From DASSJT01 sp035691065 (GTDB lineage Bacteria > Actinomycetota > Actinomycetes > Actinomycetales > Dermatophilaceae): DNA of 21,643 bases. Below, one piece after another: positions 14,185 to 21,496 of the stretch. Every line of letters starts with the position of its first letter. Positions within the stretch are counted from its first letter, which is position 1. Under the pieces are notes generated by a model. The model was not told the DNA's origin. It saw only the letters and a list, made by a program, of their open reading frames with translations, and searched no databases. The position numbers were made by a program, and so were the translations under genes. The stretch is from assembly GCA_035691065.1 (NCBI GenBank), contig DASSJT010000255.1:1-21643 (forward strand), written 5' to 3'.

Positions 14185-15939
14185 GTGGCAGACGTTTCCA
14201 GGCAGCTCCCGGCTTCCCTGATCGCCGACCGCTACCGCGTGCAGGAGCGCATCGGGACCGGCGGGATGGGCATCGTCTGGAAGGCGTGGGACGAGCGGCT
14301 CGACCGGCCGGTGGCCATCAAGCAGCTGCACCCCGCCCGAGGGATGGACCAGGCCGAGGCGGAACGGGCGGTAGCTCGCGCCATGCGCGAGGCGCGGATC
14401 ACCGCCAAGCTGCACCACCAGCACGCGGTGCAGATCTTCGACGTGGTGGAGCAGGACGGCCAGCCGTGCCTCATCATGCCGTATCTGCCGTCCAAGAGCC
14501 TTCATGCGCTCCTGAGGGAGCGAGGGCCCCTGTCGCCAGAAGAGGTGGCACGCATCGGTGGGCAGGTCGCCTCGGCCCTGGCAGCCGCCCACGCGGCCGG
14601 AATCGTGCACCGCGACGTGACCCCCGGGAACATCCTGGTCACCGAGGACGGCTCGGCGAAGATCAGCGACTTCGGGATCTCGCGCGCCTTGGGTGACTCC
14701 ACGATCACGTCGACTGGCATGGTTATCGGCACACCGGCATACCTCGCTCCTGAAGTGGCCCGGGGTGGCCCGACGACCCAGTCTTCCGATGTCTTCAGCC
14801 TCGGCGCCACGCTCTACACCGCGGTCGAGGGGAGACCACCGTTCGGCACCCATGAGAACTCGATGGCACTCCTGCACGAGGTCGCGTCGGGACGGGTCAC
14901 ACCCCCGCGGCGAGCGGGTCAGCTCACCTCGCTGCTGGGACGGCTGCTCGCCCCGTCCCCGGACGCTCGCCCGTCCATGGCCGAGGCGGCTGCGGAGCTG
15001 GCGGCGCTTGCCGCCCTGGCAACGAGTGCGGCCGACAGCGTGCCACCCGACCGCGTGCCACCCGACCGCGTGCCAGCCGACCGCGTGCCAGCCGACGGCA
15101 CCGACGAGGCGGGCGGGGGTGTCCTCGCCGGCGCCGCTCCTGCCGGTCCCTCCCCGGCCGAAGCCGTCGTGGCCGGTTCGGCGCCGGCCGAACCCGCGGC
15201 GGCCGATCCCGCCCCCGCTGCAAGCCCACCGCCGAGCGCTGCTAGCACCCCGGCAACTCGGGTGTTCCCGGCGCCTGCCGGCATCGAGCGCTTCCGGACC
15301 GAGCCTTCAGCCGAGCCGTCAACGGACCGGCCGACCCGCCGTTCACCACGCCGCGAGCTCGTGTTCGCGCTGATCGGCGCGGCCGCCGGTCTGACCATCC
15401 TGCTCGCGCTCCTCGTGCCAACTCTTGGCGACGGCTCTGGAGCCGCCGCCCGGAAACCTTCTCATTCCTTGGCGCCCACCCAGACCGCTCCGTCCGCCGT
15501 CCCTCCGACGTCCACATCCACCTCGGCACCCACCTCGGAGCCCACCTCGTCACCCACCCACACGGCGAGCCCGACGCACCGATCGACGAGCTCGTCGTCC
15601 GTGAGGGGCACGCCGACCGCGGCACAGCTCACCGCGGCGATCGCTGGCTACTACCGACTGGTGCCGGGCGACACCGATGCCGGCTGGTCCAGGCTGACCC
15701 GGGCGTACCAGACGTCCACGGCGGTCAACCGGGACTACTACGAGACCTTCTGGGGCTCCGTGCAGGCGGTCTCGGCGCGCAACATCTCGGCCTCGCCACC
15801 GGGCACCGTCGTGGCCACGCTCACGTACTCCATGAAGGACGGGCGCACCATCCGAGAGCGCACGTCGTTCGGCCTCGTCGTGGATGGCGGGATCCTGAAG
15901 ATCAACAGCTCACACGTGCTCAGCAGCCAGCAGGTCTGA
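14185..15939 (+). CDS. Membrane-anchored Ser/Thr protein kinase
   Basis: A 584-aa Hanks-type kinase with a GTG start and AGGAGA upstream. Kinase domain at about residues 17-275: glycine loop IGTGGMG (23-29), Lys46 in VAIK, HRDVTPGN (142-149), DFG (162-164) and GTPAYLAPE (182-190). The usual Lys of HRDLKPxN is Thr146. A Pro/Ala-rich juxtamembrane linker starts with four VPPDR/VPADR repeats (286-305). One TM helix spans about 391-413, followed by a Ser/Thr/Pro extracellular stalk (about 420-475). The C-terminal roughly 105-residue domain (ITAAIAGYY-like start, LVPGDTDAGW, YYETFWGSVQAV) resembles the NTF2-like sensor domain of other actinobacterial kinases. No PASTA repeats. The ligand is unknown. 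Confidence 0.93.
   Translation: MADVSRQLPASLIADRYRVQERIGTGGMGIVWKAWDERLDRPVAIKQLHPARGMDQAEAERAVARAMREARITAKLHHQHAVQIFDVVEQDGQPCLIMPYLPSKSLHALLRERGPLSPEEVARIGGQVASALAAAHAAGIVHRDVTPGNILVTEDGSAKISDFGISRALGDSTITSTGMVIGTPAYLAPEVARGGPTTQSSDVFSLGATLYTAVEGRPPFGTHENSMALLHEVASGRVTPPRRAGQLTSLLGRLLAPSPDARPSMAEAAAELAALAALATSAADSVPPDRVPPDRVPADRVPADGTDEAGGGVLAGAAPAGPSPAEAVVAGSAPAEPAAADPAPAASPPPSAASTPATRVFPAPAGIERFRTEPSAEPSTDRPTRRSPRRELVFALIGAAAGLTILLALLVPTLGDGSGAAARKPSHSLAPTQTAPSAVPPTSTSTSAPTSEPTSSPTHTASPTHRSTSSSSVRGTPTAAQLTAAIAGYYRLVPGDTDAGWSRLTRAYQTSTAVNRDYYETFWGSVQAVSARNISASPPGTVVATLTYSMKDGRTIRERTSFGLVVDGGILKINSSHVLSSQQV
15040..15099 (+). repeat. Four 15-bp in-frame repeats inside the kinase gene
   Basis: GTGCCACCCGACCGC-type units occur four times in tandem and encode VPPDR, VPPDR, VPADR and VPADG. 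The first two are identical at DNA level, indicating recent slippage. Confidence 0.9.
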
Positions 15940-15993
15940 GGCCAGCTGCGCGCGTGAGGCGGAAGCCGTGGTCGGCGACCCCTCAGAGCGCCA

Positions 15994-16008
15994 GCGGCTG
16001 GCAGCCGC
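15994..16008. terminator. Small hairpin between convergent kinase and PaiB-like genes
   Basis: GCGGCT (15994-15999) pairs with AGCCGC (16003-16008) around a 3-nt loop, three bases from the stop of the minus-strand gene. A short stem, but the only one in the 71-bp convergent gap. Confidence 0.3.
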
Positions 16009-16010
16009 CC

Positions 16011-16646
16011 TCAGCCGCCGTCTTGCGACAGGAGCCGCCTCCGAGCGGCCAGGTCCATCGGCCCGGACCGCGCGGCAAGGGCAGCGGCGATCGACTCCCG
16101 ATGTTCGCGGGTCTTGTTGCCGCCGTACTTGAACTTGGCCCGCACGTCGGTGATCGCCAGCCGGAGCCCGCGGATGCCGGGCAGCTGCCGCCGGTCGGAC
16201 TCCGTCGCCACCGCGACCGCCACGCGTGAGGAGCCGGCCGGCTCGAACCGGGCCAGCTGTCGGTTGAGGATGGCCGCCTTCTCCGAGGGGTCGTCGACCA
16301 CCTCGACATCGCAGGCCGCCTGGACTGCTGCGTAGTAGCTCGTGGGAACCCCGACAGTCGGGTCGGTGCCAGGGTCGGCGTTGACGGCCGCGGGCACGTA
16401 GACGTAGTCCGCTATCACCGTGAGCAGGGCGCGCGGCCGCTCCTCGAGAGCCCGCCACACCGGGTTCGGACGGGCGAGGTGGAGCTCGACCGTCGCGGCC
16501 CCGTCGAAGTGGAAGTGGGTCGGCACCACGACCGGCAGCTCGCGCTCCGGCCCGCCGGGGGCGATCAGCTGCCCGAAGGGGAAGGCGTCGAGAACCGCAC
16601 GCCACTCCGCCTCGCCGGACCCGGCGTCCCACGGATGGATCAGCAC
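16011..16646 (-). CDS. PaiB-like FMN-binding protein
   Basis: A 211-aa cytoplasmic protein of the FMN-binding negative transcriptional regulator (PaiB) family. Split-barrel blocks: LPVVVPTHFHFDGAATVELHLARPNPVW (about 38-64), ALLTVIADYVYVPA (74-87) and VPTSYYAAVQA, where PaiB usually has VPTWNY. The C-terminal signature RAKFKYGGNKTREHRE (169-184) replaces the KAKLSQN seen in classic members. Regulation by DNA binding is not established for most of the family; a flavin-dependent enzyme role is possible. The start is GTG at 16646 with no Shine-Dalgarno; a TAGTCT six bases upstream suggests leaderless transcription. Confidence 0.8.
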   Translation of the reverse strand: MLIHPWDAGSGEAEWRAVLDAFPFGQLIAPGGPERELPVVVPTHFHFDGAATVELHLARPNPVWRALEERPRALLTVIADYVYVPAAVNADPGTDPTVGVPTSYYAAVQAACDVEVVDDPSEKAAILNRQLARFEPAGSSRVAVAVATESDRRQLPGIRGLRLAITDVRAKFKYGGNKTREHRESIAAALAARSGPMDLAARRRLLSQDGG

Positions 16647-16652
16647 CCGCGC

Positions 16653-16658
16653 AGACTA
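16653..16658 (-). promoter_or_regulatory. Candidate -10 box for leaderless PaiB-like transcript
   Basis: TAGTCT on the minus strand, preceded by TGAG, ends six bases before the GTG start. No ribosome site is present. The -35 is unclear. Confidence 0.4.
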
Positions 16659-16697
16659 CTCACCGTGGCCGACAGCAACCGAACCAGGGCGAGACAG

Positions 16698-16736
16698 GTG
16701 TGAGACACGGATGTGAGACACGCGTGTGAGTGCTGG
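16698..16736. repeat. Three 13-bp iteron-like direct repeats in a divergent promoter region
   Basis: GTGTGAGACACGG, ATGTGAGACACGC and GTGTGAGTGCTGG follow each other; a further GATGTGAG occurs at about 16740. Each of the first two carries GTGAGACAC. They lie between the divergent PaiB-like and DUF3145 genes and could bind a regulator along one DNA face. The rest of the spacer contains a GTATGCCG copy (minus strand, 16811-16818). Confidence 0.6.
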
Positions 16737-16885
16737 TCCTGATGTGAGTTGTGGTGCAGAATGTGCGGAACAAACCGCGTGAGGTGACTCGCGCGCACAG
16801 CGCTGGTCACCGGCATACCGCCTGGTGCCTTCCTGGCTGAAAGCGTGGCGTTGGGGAAGACGTCCACAGCACACAGGAGGTCCGG

Positions 16886-17401
16886 ATGTCTGTCGCGATG
16901 CCGCGTGTCATGACCCGCGGGGTGGTGTTCATTCACTCAACCCCCGCTGCGCTGTGCCCGCACATCACCTGGGCCCTCGAATCCCTGCTGGGCACCCGCG
17001 TCCACCTCGACTGGACCGCGCAGCCGGCCGGCGCCAACCTGATGCGTACGGAGCTGTCCTGGTCCGGCGAGCAGGGCACCGGTGCCAAGATCGCCAGCGC
17101 ACTGCGCGGGTGGGACAACCTCCGCTACGAGGTGACGGAGGACCCCAGCCCCGGCGCCGACGGGTCGCGCTGGTCACACACGCCCCGCCTCGGCATCCAC
17201 CACACGTGGATCTCCGCCTCCGGCGACGCCGTCGTCAACGAGGACCGCCTGCGCGAGGTGCTGATGCTGGCCCAGGGGTCTCCCGAAGCCGTGGCCGAGA
17301 TGCTCGAGGAGCTGCTGGGCACCGACTGGGACGACGAGCTGGAGCCGTTCAGGTATGCCGGTGAGGGGGCTCCCGTCCGCTGGCTCCACAAGGTGGGCTG
17401 A
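16886..17401 (+). CDS. DUF3145 domain protein
   Basis: A 171-aa protein of DUF3145, conserved across actinobacteria and, in my recollection, often located beside fatty-acid synthesis genes; function unknown. Blocks: TRGVVFIHSTPAALCPHITWALE, LDWTAQPAGANLMRTELSW, GWDNLRYEVTEDPSPG and WSHTPRLGIHHTWISASGD, then the C-terminal helical part EAVAEMLEELLGTDWDDELEPFRYAGEG. No membrane segment or signal. AGGAGG five bases before the ATG sets the start. A strong terminator follows. It is separated from fabF here by a glycosyltransferase gene. Confidence 0.93.
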   Translation: MSVAMPRVMTRGVVFIHSTPAALCPHITWALESLLGTRVHLDWTAQPAGANLMRTELSWSGEQGTGAKIASALRGWDNLRYEVTEDPSPGADGSRWSHTPRLGIHHTWISASGDAVVNEDRLREVLMLAQGSPEAVAEMLEELLGTDWDDELEPFRYAGEGAPVRWLHKVG

Positions 17402-17411
17402 GACTCAGGGG

Positions 17412-17448
17412 GCGCCCAGCCGCCGGCTTCGCGACGGCGGCTGGGCGC
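17412..17448 (+). terminator. Terminator after the DUF3145 gene
   Basis: GCGCCCAGCCGCCG (17412-17425) and its exact complement (17435-17448) form a 14-bp stem with a 9-nt loop, ten bases after the stop. TTCC follows the stem. Confidence 0.85.
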
Positions 17449-17478
17449 AGTTCCTCCTGGGCTCCCTGCCGGCGGGCC

Positions 17479-17530
17479 GTGTCGACCGGCCGTGTCGATC
17501 GGCAGAGTCGACCGGCAGAGTCGACCGGCC
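17479..17530. repeat. Four 13-bp tandem repeats GTGTCGACCGGCC-type
   Basis: Four adjacent units: GTGTCGACCGGCC, GTGTCGATCGGCA, GAGTCGACCGGCA and GAGTCGACCGGCC. They lie between the DUF3145 terminator and the glycosyltransferase start, in its probable promoter region. Confidence 0.85.
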
Positions 17531-17641
17531 GCGGCGACCTCCCGGCAACGTCAAGCGACCCAAACCACCCATGTCGGCAGCCGACGAGTAGACTCCCCGG
17601 CTGTTTGAGGGTGGGCCCGATGTCCGCCCGAGGAGGTCGGG

Positions 17642-19897
17642 ATGGGCACGGGCGTGGCCGTGGGGGTGTTGGCGGCTGCTCTCGCGACGCTGCTGGTGCT
17701 TCTGGTGGCCCAGCGCACGACCCCGACGACCGCACGACACGGCAGCAATGCCTCCAGCGCGGTCCGCGCCGTGGCGCCCCTCCTGCCACTCGTCCTCGCC
17801 GCCGCCGTGGTCGCGCCCTGGTCGACGCTGGGGCAGCTCCTTGGCAGTTGCGCGCTGCTCTGGGTCCTCACCCTTCCGTGGCTGCCCTTCACTCGCCGCT
17901 GGGACCCCTGGGCCCATGCCGGCTGGTCCCTCAGCGTGGTCGCGGGCGGCGCCTACGTCGTCGCCATGGCAGCGTGGACGGTCGGCTCCGGTCTGGCCTG
18001 GGTCGCCCTGGTGGGCGCCTGGCTGCTCTGGGTGCTGGAGCTCATGGCCTGGGTGCTGCTGCTCGCCTACGGCTGGGAGATCTTCGACGTCCTCGGCGCT
18101 CGGCGCTGGGACCGCCGCCTCGCGCCAGCGGCCGCCGTGCTCTCGTCCGACACGGACACCCCCTTCGTGTCGATCCACGTGCCCAGCCACAACGAACCGC
18201 CGGACCTGGTCATCGAGACGCTCGAGTCACTTCGGCGGCTCGACTACCCCAACTTCGAGGTGCTCGTCCTCGACAACAACACCGACGACGAGGAGATGTG
18301 GCTCCCGGTCGCGCGCTACTGCGCGACCTATCCCTCGCTCATGCGGTTCCACCGACTGCTGGAGTGGCCGGGCTTCAAGTCCGGCGCCCTGAACTTCGCC
18401 GAGGACCAGACCGACCCGCGAGCGAGCATCATCGCCGTCGTCGACGCCGACTACCAGGTCGAGCCGAACTGGCTGCGCGAGACCGTCGGCGCCTTCGACG
18501 ACCCCCGCGTCGGCTTCGTCCAGACCCCGCAGGACTACCGCGACTGGAACCACGCTCCCTACCTGCGCCGGCTCTACTACAGCTACGACTACTTCTTCGC
18601 GGTGTCGCAGCAGTCCCGTGACGAGCGCAACAGTGCCATTTTCGGCGGCACGATGGGCCTGGTCCGCCGCTCCGCCCTGGTCGACGTCGGTCGCTGGGAC
18701 GAGAGGTGCGTCACTGAGGACGCCGAGCTGTCGCTGCGCCTGCTGGCGGCCGGCTGGACCGGGCACCACCTCGACCACAGCTACGGCCACGGCATCATGC
18801 CGCTCACCTTCGAGGCGCTGAAACGACAGCGGTTCCGGTGGTGCTTCGGTGGGATGCAGATCCTCAAGCAGCACTGGCGCGAGCTGCTGCCGTGGAGCCG
18901 GTCGACGCGGCTGACCCTGGGCCAGCGGCTGGCGTACCTGTCAGGGGGGATCCAGTGGTTCGGTGACCTTCTGGGGCTGATGTTCTCCGTGGTCGTCATC
19001 GCCAGCCTGCTCGACCTGGCCTTCGGCGGCGGGCTCGTGGTGCGCCGGCTGACCGGCCTCATCCTGGTGGCCGTGCCGGCCATGATCGCGCTGGGGCTCG
19101 TGCGGGCCGTCGCGGCGGTCAAGAGCGTCGGACGAGGCATCTCGTGGGGCGACGCTGTGGGCGTCTTCCTCGTCTGGATCTCGCTCGGCTGGGTGGTCTC
19201 CCTGGCCTGCATCCGAGGCCTGCTCGAGCCCGAGGGGGTGTTCCTGCGCACTCCGAAGGTTCGCAGCGACGTCGGGTGGGTCGACGCCCTGCGCGCCCAC
19301 CGTGCCGAGATGGCAATGGCTGTCACCGCTGTCGCGTCGGCTGCTGTCGCCCTTGCCGTGGCGCCGAAGCCGGTGACGCTGCTGCTGTCCGCCCTGCTGG
19401 TGGTGCCCGTGATGGGGTGGCTCGCAGCGCCGGCCCACAGTGTGGCGGCCATGCGGGCCGACCTGCCGGAGGCGCTTCGCCGGCGCCGGAGCGCGGAGCG
19501 GACCCGTGGCTGGTGGCGGCCTGGCACGCGTGCGCTTCCCGCCGTCAGCCTTCTGGGCGGCGCGGCGGTTGTAGGTCTGCTGCTGGTTGTCATCCAGCCG
19601 GGGTCCAGCCAGACCCCGCGGCAGCCCGTGACCTCGATCGGCCAGCCCCGTGAGGCATCGAGGCCGGCATCGCACTCAAGCTCCACATCGACGACCGAGC
19701 CCACCTCGTGGACCTGGAACTGGACGACGACGACCACCCCCAGCCCGAAGGCCACCGCGACGCCCTCGGTGGTCTCGACCCAGCCGCCGGCACCGTCCTC
19801 GACCAGCTCCACCAGCACTCCGCCCCGACCGAGCACGGTCTCCCCGTCGAGCACATCGACCAAGCCCGGGCGCAGCCCCACCAAGAAGCCGCACTAG
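17642..19897 (+). CDS. Processive family-2 glycosyltransferase (QxxRW), membrane-bound
   Basis: A 751-aa inner-membrane polysaccharide synthase. N-terminal helices lie at about 5-23, 44-60, 66-83, 97-112 and 117-143. The cytoplasmic GT2 domain (about 174-400) has HVPSHNEPPD, DNNTDD (211-216), DAD (268-270), TED (358-360) and QRFRW (396-400), the set found in cellulose, hyaluronan and curdlan synthases. Helices resume at about 436-460, 468-492 and 506-524, and FLRTPK (534-539) is a cellulose-synthase-like membrane-interface motif. More helices (about 557-597, 633-651) precede a roughly 100-residue Ser/Thr/Pro-rich tail. The product cannot be predicted; no PilZ domain or partner glycan gene is adjacent. 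GAGGAGG precedes the ATG. Confidence 0.9.
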   Translation: MGTGVAVGVLAAALATLLVLLVAQRTTPTTARHGSNASSAVRAVAPLLPLVLAAAVVAPWSTLGQLLGSCALLWVLTLPWLPFTRRWDPWAHAGWSLSVVAGGAYVVAMAAWTVGSGLAWVALVGAWLLWVLELMAWVLLLAYGWEIFDVLGARRWDRRLAPAAAVLSSDTDTPFVSIHVPSHNEPPDLVIETLESLRRLDYPNFEVLVLDNNTDDEEMWLPVARYCATYPSLMRFHRLLEWPGFKSGALNFAEDQTDPRASIIAVVDADYQVEPNWLRETVGAFDDPRVGFVQTPQDYRDWNHAPYLRRLYYSYDYFFAVSQQSRDERNSAIFGGTMGLVRRSALVDVGRWDERCVTEDAELSLRLLAAGWTGHHLDHSYGHGIMPLTFEALKRQRFRWCFGGMQILKQHWRELLPWSRSTRLTLGQRLAYLSGGIQWFGDLLGLMFSVVVIASLLDLAFGGGLVVRRLTGLILVAVPAMIALGLVRAVAAVKSVGRGISWGDAVGVFLVWISLGWVVSLACIRGLLEPEGVFLRTPKVRSDVGWVDALRAHRAEMAMAVTAVASAAVALAVAPKPVTLLLSALLVVPVMGWLAAPAHSVAAMRADLPEALRRRRSAERTRGWWRPGTRALPAVSLLGGAAVVGLLLVVIQPGSSQTPRQPVTSIGQPREASRPASHSSSTSTTEPTSWTWNWTTTTTPSPKATATPSVVSTQPPAPSSTSSTSTPPRPSTVSPSSTSTKPGRSPTKKPH

Positions 19898-19980
19898 GAG
19901 TCCGTCCGTCCCTGCGGGTGCCGGGATTGAGCACGCCGCGTGCCCTGCGTGGGGTCCGATGGTGGCCCTAGAGAACTTGT

Positions 19981-20018
19981 GGTGCAGCAGCGCTCGCTAT
20001 GGCGGGCGCTCGCGCACC
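19981..20018 (+). terminator. Imperfect hairpin after the glycosyltransferase gene
   Basis: GGTGCAGCAGCGCTC (19981-19995) pairs with 20004-20018 in two helices (5 and 7 bp) around a 3x3 internal loop. It is 84 nt after the stop and may terminate the plus-strand gene. Confidence 0.45.
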
Positions 20019-20033
20019 ACTGTCAGCGACGGC

Positions 20034-20069
20034 AAAAGGACCCCTCCCGGAGGACAGGAAGGGTCCCTT
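20034..20069 (-). terminator. Rho-independent terminator of fabF
   Basis: On the minus strand, GGGACCC pairs with GGGGTCC and is followed by TTTT, the only U-tract terminator I see in the window. It begins 32 nt after the fabF stop. Read from the plus strand it could also stop glycosyltransferase transcripts. Confidence 0.65.
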
Positions 20070-20100
20070 CGCGACAGCCGGGGTCACCGGCCGAACAGTG

Positions 20101-21345
20101 CTAGACGCTCTTGATCGTCATGGCCACGTTGTGGCCGCCGAAGCCGAAGGAGTTGTTCAGCACGGCGATGTCGCCCGCGGGCAGCTTGCGGTGCTCGCCC
20201 CGGATGACGTCCAGCTCGACCTCGGGGTCGAAGTTGTCGATGTTGGTCGTGGCAGGAGCGAGCCGGTGGTAGACCGCCAGGATCGCGAGCACCCCCTCCA
20301 GCGCGCCGGCCGCACCGAGCAGGTGACCGGTCATCGACTTGGTGGCGCTCACCGGCATACCGTCTGCTGCTGCCCCGAAGGCGCGCCGGATGGCAGCCGA
20401 CTCGGCCACGTCGCCGACCGGCGTCGAGGTGGCGTGGGCGTTGATGTGGACGACGTCCTCGGGGGACACGCCGGCCCGCTCGACCGCCTCCAGCATCGCC
20501 CGGGAGGCGCCGGCGCCCACCGGGTCGGGTGCGGTGATGTGGTGGGAGTCCGAGGACATGCCCATGCCCGCGAGCTCGCCGTAGATCCGCGCGCCCCGAG
20601 CCCGGGCGTACTCCTCGGACTCCAGGACGACCACCCCGGCGCCCTCACCGAGCAGGAACCCGTCGCGGTCGGTGTCGTAGGGCCGCGAGGCGTGGGTCGG
20701 GTCGTCGTTGCGCGTCGACAGGGCCTGCATGGCAGCGAAGCCGGCGATGGGCAGCGGGTGGATCGCTGCCTCCGTGCCACCCGCGATCATCACGTCGGCG
20801 CGGCCGCTCTTGATCATCTCCATGGCGTAGCCCATGGACTCCGCGCCCGACGCGCACGCCGACACCGTGGTGTGCGCCCCCGCCCGCGCCCCCATCGCGA
20901 GCGACACGTTGCCGGACGCGCTGTTGGGCATCAGCATCGGCACCGTGAGCGGGAGCACCCGACGGGGTCCCTTCTCGCGCAGGGTGTCCCAGGCGTTGAG
21001 CAGCGTCCACACCCCACCGATGCCGGTGCCGATGGCGACGCCGAGGCGCTCGGGCTCGACTTCGGGCGACCCCGCGTCGGCCCACGCCTCCCGGGAGGCG
21101 ATCAGGGCGTACTGCCCGCTCGGGTCGAGCCGCTTGGTCTCGACGCGGGACAGCACCTCCTCCGGAGGCGTCTTGATCGTGGCCGCGAAGGTGACCGGCA
21201 GCTCGTGCCTGGTCACCCACTCCTCGGGGAGGGAACGCGCGCCGGACTCGCCGGCGAGGATGGCGTCCCACGTCTCCTGGACCGTCCCGCCCACGGGGGT
21301 GGTGGCTCCCAGGCCGGTGACGACGACACGTCGGTTGGTGGTCAT
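20101..21345 (-). CDS. fabF: Beta-ketoacyl-ACP synthase II
   Basis: A 414-aa condensing enzyme of type II fatty-acid synthesis that elongates acyl-ACP with malonyl-ACP in the cytoplasm. The triad is intact: Cys164 in VSACASGAES, His304 in NAHATSTPVGD, Lys336 and His341 in KSMTGHLLGA. The N-terminal RRVVVTGLGATTPVG and C-terminal NNSFGFGGHN are standard. Full length. AAGGAG lies about 12 bases before the ATG. The acyl carrier protein gene is directly upstream on the same strand, 151 bp away, as in the usual fabD-fabH-acpP-fabF order. Confidence 0.97.
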   Translation of the reverse strand: MTTNRRVVVTGLGATTPVGGTVQETWDAILAGESGARSLPEEWVTRHELPVTFAATIKTPPEEVLSRVETKRLDPSGQYALIASREAWADAGSPEVEPERLGVAIGTGIGGVWTLLNAWDTLREKGPRRVLPLTVPMLMPNSASGNVSLAMGARAGAHTTVSACASGAESMGYAMEMIKSGRADVMIAGGTEAAIHPLPIAGFAAMQALSTRNDDPTHASRPYDTDRDGFLLGEGAGVVVLESEEYARARGARIYGELAGMGMSSDSHHITAPDPVGAGASRAMLEAVERAGVSPEDVVHINAHATSTPVGDVAESAAIRRAFGAAADGMPVSATKSMTGHLLGAAGALEGVLAILAVYHRLAPATTNIDNFDPEVELDVIRGEHRKLPAGDIAVLNNSFGFGGHNVAMTIKSV

Positions 21346-21496
21346 GGTCGGCTGTGCTCCTTGGTTGGGGTCCGTGACGAGCGGGTATGCCGGGTGCTCC
21401 CGGCCACCGGGTCAGGTCCAGGGCGGCGGTCCGCGGCCTGAAGCACGGTCTACCGCGTGTGGGTCTCCCGTGCCAGTCCGGCCGCGGACCGTGGGG

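Noticed and set aside
12603..17530. Tandem repeats as possible CRISPR arrays
   Set aside because: Units are 13-17 bp and directly adjacent without spacers, and no cas genes are present.
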